A stretch of 46,910 nucleotides of DNA from an uncultured Lachnospiraceae bacterium (GTDB lineage: Bacteria > Bacillota > Clostridia > Lachnospirales > Lachnospiraceae), in contig CAMWHY010000004.1 in the NCBI GenBank assembly GCA_947174185.1, positions 1 to 46,910 on the forward strand, written 5' to 3'. Both the position numbers and the translations under genes were made by a program. The notes beneath the pieces are model-generated. The model was not told where the DNA came from. It was given only the letters and a program-made list of their open reading frames with translations, and made no database searches. Shown piece after piece: positions 1 to 7,651 of the stretch. Within the stretch, counting starts at the first letter, position 1, and each line of letters begins with the position of its first letter.

Positions 1-79
1 ATTTTTTTTAATGATACGGAGCCTACCGTGATCTACACAAGTCTCTTCGTCGGAAGCGGAAGATGTTTTTAAGATACAT
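1..79. other. Probable sequencing-adapter remnant at contig end
   Basis: Bases 10-38 match the 29-base Illumina P5 sequence with 4 mismatches (it begins aatgatacgg and ends gatctacac). Bases 39-46 (aagtctct) sit exactly where an 8-base i5 index belongs. Bases 47-79 match the 33-base Nextera read-1 adapter with about 7 mismatches and no gaps (tcgtcgg at 47-53, taaga at 70-74). The 29+8+33 architecture is exact. Bases 1-9 are a T-rich stretch. Genuine chromosomal sequence therefore seems to begin near base 80, shortly before the degV stop codon. The adapter sequences are recalled from memory and no alignment was run. Confidence 0.85.
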
Positions 80-92
80 GCTTTGGATGATG

Positions 93-935
93 TCACTTTG
101 AAACCCAGGCAACCGCGATGGCGCCGGGTCCGGCATGTGTTCCTATGGTACCTCCTACCGTTTCAATGGGAAGTTCCTTAACGTGATCCGCCCACAGCAA
201 GGAATTATCCTCTATGTATTTATGCATCAGCTGATCACTTAATCCGGTATATCCAAGAAAATAGGGTTTATCAAAATCAATTCCACCGGATTCCTGAATC
301 TTCTCTATAATAAAATTATTGGCCTTCTTAGAACCTCTTGCTTTGCCTATTACCACGACTTCTCCATTTTCAATGGCAACAACCGGTTTAATAGACAGCA
401 TCTCTCCCGCAAAAGCAACTGTTTTAGAGACCCGTCCACCCTTCTTCAAATATTCCAGCGTATCTAAAAGAGCAACCAGACGGATTCTCTTTTTGATACA
501 TTCCAACTCTTCTACAATAGCCTCTATAGCCATTCCGTTATCTTTCATTCGCAAAGCATATTCTACCAGAATATGTTCTCCTACTGTTACATTTTCACTA
601 TCTACCACATAAACGGAATCCGAATAATTTTCTGCCGCTATCATAGCGCTCTGCCATGTCCCGGAAAGTCTGCTGGAAATAGTAATGATAATTACTTTTT
701 CTCCCTGACCAACCGCTTCTTCTACCGCCTTCTGAAAAGCATAGGGTGGAATCTGACTTGTTGTAGGTAAAGTATCGCTTTCAATCAGTTTTTCATAAAA
801 TTCTTTATGGGACAACGTAATTCCATCCTGATACTGTTCTTCGCCGAAAGAAATTGTCATGGGAATCACCGTAAGATCTTCTCTTCTATGATCTGTGATA
901 TCTGATGCAGAATCTGTTATAATTCTTATATTCAT
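93..935 (-). CDS. degV: DegV family fatty-acid-binding protein
   Basis: The 280-residue product has the normal length for DegV (FakB-like) proteins, cytosolic carriers that bind one fatty acid between two domains and, with FakA-type kinases, present it for phosphorylation. Visible family marks are DSASD near residue 8, the TTSQ segment near 58, SSRLSGT at 87-93 (ligand carboxylate region), KKGGRVSK in the middle and an HAGPGAIAVAW C-terminus. A GGAAGGAG ribosome site lies about 13 bases before the ATG. Divergent from the tetR gene; its promoter carries two TetR-type palindromes, so fatty-acid or stress control by that regulator is likely. The specific lipid ligand cannot be read from sequence. 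Its stop lies only 14 bases from the adapter-like contig end. Confidence 0.93.
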   Translation of the reverse strand: MNIRIITDSASDITDHRREDLTVIPMTISFGEEQYQDGITLSHKEFYEKLIESDTLPTTSQIPPYAFQKAVEEAVGQGEKVIIITISSRLSGTWQSAMIAAENYSDSVYVVDSENVTVGEHILVEYALRMKDNGMAIEAIVEELECIKKRIRLVALLDTLEYLKKGGRVSKTVAFAGEMLSIKPVVAIENGEVVVIGKARGSKKANNFIIEKIQESGGIDFDKPYFLGYTGLSDQLMHKYIEDNSLLWADHVKELPIETVGGTIGTHAGPGAIAVAWVSK

Positions 936-1022
936 TGAAATATCCCGTCTCCTTCCATTTTAATAATATTCCAGGTATATTCTTTGTCTTTATGACTTCC
1001 TTTTAACATATTCGCTTTATAT

Positions 1023-1037
1023 TTGACCATTGGTCTA
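1023..1037. promoter_or_regulatory. TetR-type operator, site 1
   Basis: TTGACC-ATT-GGTCTA is a near-perfect inverted repeat with 6-base arms. It lies just downstream of the predicted degV transcription start and is paired with an almost identical site 45 bases away. Both sites lie in the divergent region between degV and the TetR-family gene, the usual place for such operators. Confidence 0.7.
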
Positions 1038-1052
1038 AATAGATTTCGTGCA

Positions 1053-1082
1053 ATTATATCATGTTATTTGACCGTTGGTCAA
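1053..1082 (-). promoter_or_regulatory. degV sigma-A promoter
   Basis: Reading the minus strand, TTGACC (1082-1077) and TATAAT (1058-1053) are separated by 18 bases and point toward degV. The -35 box is half of the downstream TetR-type palindrome at 1068-1082, so repressor binding would block polymerase directly. Confidence 0.7.
1068..1082. promoter_or_regulatory. TetR-type operator, site 2
   Basis: TTGACC-GTT-GGTCAA is a perfect inverted repeat with 6-base arms and a 3-base centre. It covers the -35 hexamer of the degV promoter. It is a better palindrome than site 1 and is probably the primary binding site. Confidence 0.75.
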
Positions 1083-1145
1083 TATGGCAAATGTAAAAAA
1101 CAACATCTATTTTAAGTTTGTGCAGTATCACATCTTTATTATTTA

Positions 1146-1154
1146 TGGTATAAT
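1146..1154 (+). promoter_or_regulatory. Extended -10 promoter for the tetR gene
   Basis: TGGTATAAT is an extended -10 element (TGn plus TATAAT) about 54 bases before the tetR start codon. No good -35 box is seen at 16-18 bases, which is normal for extended -10 promoters. The two operators lie more than 60 bases upstream, so autoregulation is less obvious than control of degV. Confidence 0.5.
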
Positions 1155-1207
1155 AAACTCAAGAATCACATCTCGCCACAGCTACAGAAACGGAGGACTT
1201 TATAGTA

Positions 1208-1822
1208 TTGAATGATAAACGTAATCTGATACTGGATTCTCTGGAAACTCTTCTGGAAGAAAAAAAATTACAGAATATCTCTGTCAGCGATATTGCCCAG
1301 AAAGCTAATATTAGCAAAGGAAGTATTTACTATTATTATCCTTCCAAGGATGCTATTTTAAACGCACTGATTGAAAGAAGCTATAAAATGCCTCTGGAAA
1401 CAGCGAAACAGCTAGCCAATCAGTCCGGAATTCCTCTTTTTACCAGAATTGCAATGTTATTCCAATCCTGCTGCAGCGTATCCGCCACATTTATCCGCGA
1501 AAATCGCACACAGGAGGTAGCATCCATTCAGGAAAAAACTTATATCCATCAGAAATACACTAATTATATGATTAAAAAATTAAAACCCGAACTAGCAGCA
1601 ATGATCAAACAGGGAATTGAACTTGGGGAAATCCATTTTGATAACCCTGAAGCGCTTGCAGAAATTGTATTAATTGTGTTAGTCATCAAGCTTGATAACA
1701 CCTTAATTCCCAGCAGCGAAAAAGAGATTAAAAATACCCTAAACGGACTGATCAGTTTATTGGAAAAAGGCGCCGGCATTCCTGCAGGCACCTTACAATA
1801 TCTATCATCCCCGAAATCCTAG
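1208..1822 (+). CDS. TetR/AcrR family transcriptional regulator
   Basis: The 204-residue protein has a typical TetR N-terminal helix-turn-helix (residues about 20-48: SVSDIAQKANISKGSIYYYY), followed by an all-helical ligand domain with no assignable specificity. It starts with TTG, preceded by GGAGG at 1192-1196. It is transcribed divergently from degV, whose promoter is overlaid by two TTGACC-N3-GGTCAA-like palindromes, so it is the likely repressor of degV. By analogy with fatty-acid-responsive TetR proteins, an acyl-type effector is plausible but is only an inference. Confidence 0.9.
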   Translation: MNDKRNLILDSLETLLEEKKLQNISVSDIAQKANISKGSIYYYYPSKDAILNALIERSYKMPLETAKQLANQSGIPLFTRIAMLFQSCCSVSATFIRENRTQEVASIQEKTYIHQKYTNYMIKKLKPELAAMIKQGIELGEIHFDNPEALAEIVLIVLVIKLDNTLIPSSEKEIKNTLNGLISLLEKGAGIPAGTLQYLSSPKS

Positions 1823-1849
1823 TTTTTTATCAAAGGCTACCCGGAACCC

Positions 1850-2662
1850 TTAGGAAAGAAATTCCCTCAAAAGCATTTCCAATTCGTCGTCTCCCATATG
1901 TCCGGCACCATCCTTTGGGTTCTGTTTATCCGCCATTCGTTTTTTCGCTGCATCAGATGTCCTTACTGTCATTGCTTTCGCCGTCATATCTACATCCTCT
2001 GCCGTCTCCGGCGAAAAGTCCTCGTCTGTCGAGTCTAAATCCTCTGTCTCATCTGCCCCACGATACTCGGAAGTTTTTAATACTTTCGGCATACCGCTTC
2101 TTCTCTTACGAAATCCCAGATCTTCCTCCGTCATATCTGCCATACGCATGCTTTCCGGAAGCAGCTCCAGACGCTTCACCATATGATTCTCCATATAATC
2201 AACCAGATTCGTCTTTAACACCTGCTTTTTACCTGTGATATCGATTGCGGAAGAAACGCCAAAATATACGTAAAGTCCAATCATACTAATAATATAGTAC
2301 GGCATCAGCGATATAAAACGGTCTCCTCTGGTGATTCCGGTATAAATACCCATACCTGATACAAATACGGAAAACAGCACCAATTGTCCTGACCAATGTT
2401 GCAGACTGATCAAGCTGATATTTCCTATCCTCAGGTGATTGATAAATTTATCTACAAAAACAGGTATGTTGGTCACTCCTCCATTCATGCGGTAAGAGTT
2501 TGCAAATTTTTTTTTGCACTGTTTTAGGAGCTGATTATCCGTAGCAGTCATATTATCGGTCTCATTAATCATATTCTGATATAAGACTCCAATCATAATT
2601 TGGAAAATTATGCTCAATACTATGAGAAGGACGACAATTCCGATGATAACATTGTGGCTCAT
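1850..2662 (-). CDS. Hypothetical membrane protein
   Basis: I do not recognise a named family. The 270-residue product has an N-terminal transmembrane helix (residues about 5-27), a polar stretch with a KKK run coded by nine A, then two further hydrophobic segments in the middle. A long charged cytosolic tail follows, rich in Glu/Asp and Met-Thr (TEDLDSTDEDFSPE) and ending in an acidic-leucine segment (DDELEMLLREFLS). The start chosen is the ATG at 2662, because GGAAAGGAGA lies 6 bases upstream; an in-frame ATG at 2680 lies inside that ribosome site. It has its own promoter and a hairpin in the leader. The function is unknown; the layout suggests a membrane-anchored protein with a disordered interaction tail. 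Confidence 0.75.
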   Translation of the reverse strand: MSHNVIIGIVVLLIVLSIIFQIMIGVLYQNMINETDNMTATDNQLLKQCKKKFANSYRMNGGVTNIPVFVDKFINHLRIGNISLISLQHWSGQLVLFSVFVSGMGIYTGITRGDRFISLMPYYIISMIGLYVYFGVSSAIDITGKKQVLKTNLVDYMENHMVKRLELLPESMRMADMTEEDLGFRKRRSGMPKVLKTSEYRGADETEDLDSTDEDFSPETAEDVDMTAKAMTVRTSDAAKKRMADKQNPKDGAGHMGDDELEMLLREFLS

Positions 2663-2693
2663 ATGTAATCTCCTTTCCATATCTACTAAAATC

Positions 2694-2721
2694 AGGTGAT
2701 TGCAAAATTGCGCAATTACCT
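2694..2721 (-). promoter_or_regulatory. Leader hairpin before the membrane protein
   Basis: AGGTGATTGC (2694-2703) and GCAATTACCT (2712-2721) pair over 9 of 10 bases around an 8-base loop. The structure sits between the predicted transcription start and the ribosome site of the minus-strand gene, and it lacks a T-run, so it is not a simple terminator. A regulatory role is an inference. Confidence 0.4.
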
Positions 2722-2734
2722 ATTTACTAAAAAT

Positions 2735-2763
2735 ATTATAAAATAGATACCTATATGTCTCAA
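2735..2763 (-). promoter_or_regulatory. Sigma-A promoter for the membrane protein gene
   Basis: On the minus strand TTGAGA (2763-2758) and TATAAT (2740-2735) are 17 bases apart, about 73 bases before the chosen ATG at 2662. Confidence 0.7.
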
Positions 2764-2897
2764 GATATAAGGCATCGCCTTTCCTTTACATTTTCTCCTA
2801 TAATTTTATGTAAATGACTGGAAAGACTGTCTTAATTGTGCTATTATTTTTCATAATGAATACTATGCTGAAGACATGATAAGGAGGAAACAAAACT

Positions 2898-3137
2898 ATG
2901 GTATATAAGACACATGGAACCTGTTCTTCCCAGATCGACATAGAACTGGATCAGGACACCATAAAATCCGTACAATTTACCAACGGCTGCAATGGTAACC
3001 TGAAGGGTATCTGCGCCTTAGTAAAAGGCATGAAAGTACAGGACGCAATCGACCGGCTGGAGGGAATCAAATGCGGTGCAAAGAATACGTCTTGTCCGGA
3101 TCAGCTCGCATGCGCATTAAAACAGATGATCCAGTAA
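2898..3137 (+). CDS. TSCPD domain protein (TIGR03905 family)
   Basis: This 79-residue protein is full length for the TIGR03905 family, small stand-alone versions of the TSCPD domain otherwise found at the C-terminus of class II (B12-dependent) ribonucleotide reductases. The defining cysteines are present: THGTCSS near residue 5, NGCNGN near 31, ICALVKG near 38 and CGAKNTSCPDQLACALKQM at the end. The spacing suggests metal or nucleic-acid binding, but the function is not established. AAGGAGG lies about 9 bases before the ATG. It is followed closely by the murG-like gene and may be co-transcribed with it. Confidence 0.9.
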   Translation: MVYKTHGTCSSQIDIELDQDTIKSVQFTNGCNGNLKGICALVKGMKVQDAIDRLEGIKCGAKNTSCPDQLACALKQMIQ

Positions 3138-3174
3138 TATTTTGACTCAATTATGGAAAGGTATGGTTGTATCT

Positions 3175-4278
3175 ATGAAGAAAATCGTTTTGACTGGCGG
3201 CGGCACCGCAGGACATGTTACGCCAAATATTGCATTGTTACCTACGCTCCGTTCGTTAGGATATGATATTATTTATATGGGTTCTTATGATGGAATCGAA
3301 AAACGACTGATCACCGACTTTGACATACCTTATTATGGCGTGTCCACCGGCAAATTCAGAAGATACCTTGATCCTAAGAATCTCACCGATCCTTTCCGTG
3401 TTATCAAGGGCTATCGTGAAGCTTTAAAATATTTAAAACAGATTCGTCCGGATATCGTTTTCTCCAAGGGCGGATTTGTTTCTGTTCCCGTCGTCAGAGC
3501 CGCAGCCGCCTTAAAAATCCCCTGTATCATTCATGAATCTGATTTAACACCTGGTCTTGCCAATAAGCTCTGTATTCCTGTTGCCAAAAAAGTATGCTGT
3601 AACTTTCCGGAAACACTGCAATGCATTCCGGATGACAAAGCCGTCCTCACTGGTTCCCCGATCCGTGAGGAGCTTTCCAAGGGAGATAAGATCGCCGCGC
3701 TCAATATGTGCGGATTTACTGCCAATCTTCCTGTCATTCTGGTCATTGGCGGCAGCCTTGGCGCCAATGCCATCAATGCCTGCATTAGAAAAGTATTGCC
3801 ACGGCTTCTGACTGATTTTCAGGTAATCCACATCTGCGGCAAAGATAAAATCGACAATCTATTATTAAATACCACCGGATATAAACAATTTGAATATGTA
3901 AAAGCGGAATTAAAGGATCTGTTTGCCTTAGCGGATCTCGTTATCTCCAGGGCTGGCGCCAACGCCATCTGTGAACTGCTTGCTTTAAAGATTCCCAATC
4001 TGCTGATTCCCCTGCCCGCCAAAAGCAGCCGTGGAGACCAGATCTTAAATGCGGAATCCTTTGAAGCTCAGGGATTCAGTATGATCCTGAAGGAAGAGGA
4101 ACTGGATGACAACACTCTGTTAGATAAAATTCATGAATTGTACTTTACCAAAGATAATTATATTAATAATATGAAAAAATCTGTTATGCACGACTCTATC
4201 AAAACCATCACCAGGCTGATCGAAGAAACTGTTGCAGAAAGCAAGGGAACCCCACCAGCCGGTACGGATATTGATTGA
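3175..4278 (+). CDS. murG: UDP-GlcNAc:lipid I GlcNAc transferase (MurG-like)
   Basis: MurG (GT28) adds GlcNAc to lipid I on the inner membrane face to make lipid II for peptidoglycan. The 367-residue product has the hallmark N-terminal GGTAGHVTPN loop (residues about 8-17), a SKGGFVSVP segment near 100, the HESDLTPGLANK donor-side motif near 120, GGSLGAN near 190 and a C-terminal SRAGANAICELLALK nucleotide-sugar site near 260. The ATG at 3175 fits the conserved N-terminus (MKKIVLTGG). Upstream is TTATGGAAAGGTATGG, a relative of the leader motif repeated elsewhere in this window. The gene ends against a hairpin shared with the convergent HIT gene. Some Firmicutes carry two MurG-like genes, so this may be a paralog outside the main cell-division cluster. 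Confidence 0.9.
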   Translation: MKKIVLTGGGTAGHVTPNIALLPTLRSLGYDIIYMGSYDGIEKRLITDFDIPYYGVSTGKFRRYLDPKNLTDPFRVIKGYREALKYLKQIRPDIVFSKGGFVSVPVVRAAAALKIPCIIHESDLTPGLANKLCIPVAKKVCCNFPETLQCIPDDKAVLTGSPIREELSKGDKIAALNMCGFTANLPVILVIGGSLGANAINACIRKVLPRLLTDFQVIHICGKDKIDNLLLNTTGYKQFEYVKAELKDLFALADLVISRAGANAICELLALKIPNLLIPLPAKSSRGDQILNAESFEAQGFSMILKEEELDDNTLLDKIHELYFTKDNYINNMKKSVMHDSIKTITRLIEETVAESKGTPPAGTDID

Positions 4279-4281
4279 AAG

Positions 4282-4308
4282 TACTACAGCAGAATAGCTA
4301 CTGTAGTA
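4282..4308. terminator. Bidirectional terminator between murG and HIT genes
   Basis: TACTACAGCAG (4282-4292) pairs with CTACTGTAGTA (4298-4308) over 10 of 11 bases around a 5-base loop, followed on the plus strand by tatcgttttt. It lies between convergent genes and overlaps the stop codon of the HIT gene. Confidence 0.75.
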
Positions 4309-4708
4309 TATCGTTTTTGATCTGTTCCAGTTCTTCCTGTGCAACCTCAGTAGGTTTCCACAGAATCTTCTGCCCGTCATCCTGATATCTCGGTATCAGA
4401 TGTAGGTGATAATGCATCACCGTTTGTCCTGCCACTTCGCCATTGTTCTGCACAATATTAAATCCGTCGCATTGAAGCTTCTCCGTCATCCTTACTGCCA
4501 TCTTCTTCGCTAGTACCATTACCTTCGCCGCTGTTTCATCCGGCAGTTCATAAAGATTGGCGCTATGCTCTTTCGGAAGAATCAGTGCATGTCCCTTTGT
4601 CGCCGGACCGAGATCCAAAATCACCCGAAAGTCCTCATCTTCATAAATCGTCTTCGACGGTATCATTCCATTTGCAATCTTACAAAATATACAAGAATCC
4701 TGATTCAT
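4298..4708 (-). CDS. HIT family nucleotide hydrolase
   Basis: A histidine-triad protein of about 136 residues. The triad HYHLHLIPR is near residue 95-103, and the zinc-like N-terminal motif CIFCKI is near residue 6. Members cleave nucleoside phosphoramidates or dinucleoside polyphosphates, acting as cytosolic housekeeping enzymes. The ATG at 4708 gives the family-typical start; an in-frame ATG exists at 4720 but would lie one base after the ribosome site GAAAGG. Last gene of the minus-strand operon that begins with the EAL proteins, 25 bases after the flavoprotein. Confidence 0.93.
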   Translation of the reverse strand: MNQDSCIFCKIANGMIPSKTIYEDEDFRVILDLGPATKGHALILPKEHSANLYELPDETAAKVMVLAKKMAVRMTEKLQCDGFNIVQNNGEVAGQTVMHYHLHLIPRYQDDGQKILWKPTEVAQEELEQIKNDILQ

Positions 4709-4733
4709 ACTAATCACCATGCCTTTCAGAAAT

Positions 4734-5729
4734 TTATTTCATAAACGGAAACAGACTGTCCAGCGTCCGCAGACTCTTGAAGTCACCCTTGGAGACAATA
4801 CTGCCCTCCATAAATCCGCCCTGAAATGTCTTACGGCCATCCACAATCTCGTTAAAAGTATCCACATCCATAGTAAGTTCAATATCCTGTCCGCTGATCT
4901 CTTTCTCCTGAATCACAAGTTTTGCATTGTCAATAATGATGACAAACGGGTCTGCTTTCCCCCGAAGATTAATCTTATATTTCAAATGTGTTTCCGGTTG
5001 CGGAAGAAATACCCTTTCAAACAGCTCGCTATAATTCCTCTGGTTATTTTTTGGCGTACTTCCCAGCTTACCCTTAAATATATTGGCTAGCTCCTGAATA
5101 TCCTTTTTCTGCTTGTCCACATACTGATCGTCAGAAACATACTCCGAAAGCTGCTCTGTCTCCTGCTGACTGAAAAAATTGTCCCTTGTCTTATAGATCT
5201 TCTGCTTTACAGCCATACCACTTGCGGGCAGAGAACTAATCTTCTGATTGATCGAACGGTAGATATTCTCCGCGCATTTTTCAATAATTGTCTGATACTG
5301 TTCACTACGCTCCAGCTCCGCTACGTCCGGGATATATCCGCAGATACCGTTACAGGTGATCCCACCCAATGCTTCCCATGCATTAATCAGATCCAGCTGC
5401 CCTTCCTTTTCCCCATAGGTTGTAGACATAACCACCGGAGCCATATACGTCTGCCGTATTTTTTCCTTATCGCCAAACAGCCAACAGGCATCCAGAAAAT
5501 TCATAATATACCCGCCTACGCCGTGCCATTCTACGGTAGAGGCCAGGATAACTCCATCCACTTCCTTTAATGTCTGCGGCAGTCGGGAAATATTATTTTT
5601 CTGATCATACAGGTCATACTTTTCAACACGGACATTTAACTCTTCCAATACCTGCATCATTTTCTTTACTACAAACATCGTCGGGTCGCCGATCAGTCCG
5701 CGTCCTCCATAGTAAATATTGATCTTCAT
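4734..5729 (-). CDS. Flavodoxin-like reductase fused to SCP2-like domain
   Basis: The first roughly 170 residues look like an NADPH-dependent FMN reductase or flavodoxin fold. They show an N-terminal strand, a GLIGDPTM phosphate-loop-like turn, STVEWHGVGGYIMNFLD near residue 65 and STTYGEKEG near 105. A polar linker follows. The last ~100 residues resemble an SCP2 sterol-carrier domain, with FVIIIDNAKLVIQ, DIELTMDVDTF and GGFMEGSIVSKGDFKSL. Its ATG overlaps the stop of the upstream EAL gene (ATGA), so translation is probably coupled. The combination suggests a redox protein with a bound hydrophobic or lipid-like ligand, but the substrate is unknown. It could also be annotated simply as a flavodoxin family protein. 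Confidence 0.8.
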   Translation of the reverse strand: MKINIYYGGRGLIGDPTMFVVKKMMQVLEELNVRVEKYDLYDQKNNISRLPQTLKEVDGVILASTVEWHGVGGYIMNFLDACWLFGDKEKIRQTYMAPVVMSTTYGEKEGQLDLINAWEALGGITCNGICGYIPDVAELERSEQYQTIIEKCAENIYRSINQKISSLPASGMAVKQKIYKTRDNFFSQQETEQLSEYVSDDQYVDKQKKDIQELANIFKGKLGSTPKNNQRNYSELFERVFLPQPETHLKYKINLRGKADPFVIIIDNAKLVIQEKEISGQDIELTMDVDTFNEIVDGRKTFQGGFMEGSIVSKGDFKSLRTLDSLFPFMK

Positions 5730-7651
5730 GCGTCACATACCTCCGGTAATTGAAATTCTTCAAGGTATCTGATATAGTCCTTTCCGGGAATAGGCTTTGA
5801 GAAATAATATCCCTGAAAATAATCGCATCCCAGTTTTAACAGCTTAATAATCTGCGCCTCCGTCTCCACGCCTTCCACTACAACATGAAGCCCCAGCCTA
5901 TTGGTCATATCAAAAATACTCCTTAGTGTAAAATCCGCCTTTTGATTCTTCTCTGAAGACCAGAGGATGCTCTTATCAATCTTCAAGATCTGGAACGGCA
6001 TCTGGTACAGATATGATACATTGGAATATCCCGTTCCATAATCATCCAAAGAAAGAGAAACTCCATTTTCTTCAAAATAGTTTATATTACTAATCAAAGC
6101 AGCGTTGGAAACCATCGCCGAAGATTCTGTAATTTCAAAATTGATCTGACTATTGCTCAGTCCATATTTTTTCATGATTTCTATGAAATTTTCTGCCAGT
6201 TTATGATGCATGCACTGCTTTACAGAAAGATTGACTTCAATATACTCAATACCCAGAGCCGTAAGGTTTTCCTCCATAAAGAAACGACATACTTCTGTAA
6301 ACACTTTCCTTCCAATCTCTAAGATATAGCCCTCACGCTCAGCAAGAGGCACCATAACCTCAGGAGAGATAAAGCCGAGCTTATCGTCATTTAACCGCAC
6401 CAAAGCCTCTGCTGCCACGATACGTTTTTCCTTCGTTGAGAAAATTGGTTGATAATAAACCTGAAATTTATCTTTCTCAAGACCTCGCTTAATTGCCTCT
6501 ATGATCTCCTTCTCATAATCTTCGCCTATAATCTCATTTGCGCCATATACGTGATCGATAATCCCTTCTTTCCTGCCCACCACACTGATCAAATGCACAA
6601 AATCCTCATATGTCGAAACATCCTCAGGGCATTGGGCTCTAACAAAGCTGGTGGATAAGATCACCTTCATGGTACCATTCTTCCATGCCTGCTTAAATCT
6701 CTGGGCGATAGCTTTGATCATATTCTCCGTCTGTTCCTCTTTCATGACTTTCATCTTGATCGCCAACACATTATCATCCACACGAAATACATTGGTTCCT
6801 TTGGTGAATACGGTCAGGAAGGAAATCACATCGGAAAAAATCTCATTTACCGAATCCTGACCAAGAGAATCCGTCAGTATCTTATAATCATGGAGCCTGA
6901 TAAAAAAGATAAAAAATGGGGAATGGGATTTATAATCGACGGCAACTTCCTTCAATAGTATATCCCGATAAATAGCATTCGTCTCATCAAACGATTCATC
7001 CGGCCGTTTCACCGAATAGATCATACAGATGACGCACAATGCCATAATAAAGAAAAATATTCTTTGTTCCGGATAAATCAACTGTATCATATTGGCGCAG
7101 AATAAAAATGCAAAGCAATTTAAAATGTAAGTAATCTTCTCAAAACCTATCGACTTCCTGTAGTGGATAATAACCACCGTGGTAAGCACAACATAGTATG
7201 CCGTATATATCTGCATAATAAGCGGAATACTACCCTTCATAATCATGCCGTACCGGTCAAAACCAAATACCCATCCCGTCCAAATAGATGCAATCACCAG
7301 CCCGGATAATACCATATAAGGAAGATCAAGGCTCTGCCGCCATTTTCTATTCTTCGTCAGATCAATATTGGATATACTCAGTAAATACATAAGACAGACA
7401 GGAAAAATTGCCTTTTGAAGCAGGATATAAAAGACCGCAATAATATTCATAACTATCGTCTGCTGGAACATCCCACTTTGAATCTGCTGGAACAGAATTA
7501 CATCAAAGATTGTGGAGATAAGCATAATCCCCAACATAATATAATATATATTATAAATCTGTAGTGTAATCTTCTTCTTGCCACCAAAAAAGAAGAGCAG
7601 TAAAAAGAAGAGTACAATTGCAACATAATTATAACTAAAATTATACTCCAT
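5726..7651 (-). CDS. Membrane EAL c-di-GMP phosphodiesterase
   Basis: A 641-residue protein with six or seven N-terminal transmembrane helices (about residues 5-205), a degenerate GGDEF domain (RVDDN at the signature position) and a C-terminal EAL domain. The EAL catalytic signature looks complete: AAEALVRL, VNLSVKQ, FEITESSAM, DDYGTGYSN, KIDKSI, VVEGVETEAQ and YFQGYYFSKP. It should hydrolyse cyclic di-GMP; the GGDEF part may bind GTP as a regulatory site. The ATG at 7651 is preferred because GAGGAGG lies 6 bases upstream. It overlaps the upstream gene by 11 bases and the downstream flavoprotein gene by 4. The membrane part probably senses an unknown signal. Confidence 0.9.
   Translation of the reverse strand: MEYNFSYNYVAIVLFFLLLFFFGGKKKITLQIYNIYYIMLGIMLISTIFDVILFQQIQSGMFQQTIVMNIIAVFYILLQKAIFPVCLMYLLSISNIDLTKNRKWRQSLDLPYMVLSGLVIASIWTGWVFGFDRYGMIMKGSIPLIMQIYTAYYVVLTTVVIIHYRKSIGFEKITYILNCFAFLFCANMIQLIYPEQRIFFFIMALCVICMIYSVKRPDESFDETNAIYRDILLKEVAVDYKSHSPFFIFFIRLHDYKILTDSLGQDSVNEIFSDVISFLTVFTKGTNVFRVDDNVLAIKMKVMKEEQTENMIKAIAQRFKQAWKNGTMKVILSTSFVRAQCPEDVSTYEDFVHLISVVGRKEGIIDHVYGANEIIGEDYEKEIIEAIKRGLEKDKFQVYYQPIFSTKEKRIVAAEALVRLNDDKLGFISPEVMVPLAEREGYILEIGRKVFTEVCRFFMEENLTALGIEYIEVNLSVKQCMHHKLAENFIEIMKKYGLSNSQINFEITESSAMVSNAALISNINYFEENGVSLSLDDYGTGYSNVSYLYQMPFQILKIDKSILWSSEKNQKADFTLRSIFDMTNRLGLHVVVEGVETEAQIIKLLKLGCDYFQGYYFSKPIPGKDYIRYLEEFQLPEVCDA

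Noticed and set aside
2506-2514. A9/T9 run in the membrane protein gene as a phase switch
   Set aside because: Lys-coding A-runs are common in AT-rich genomes; the gene has no surface-antigen features, so no case for phase variation.
6780-6800. Active diguanylate cyclase (GGDEF) in the EAL protein
   Set aside because: The signature position reads RVDDN, so the domain is degenerate and cyclase activity is unlikely.
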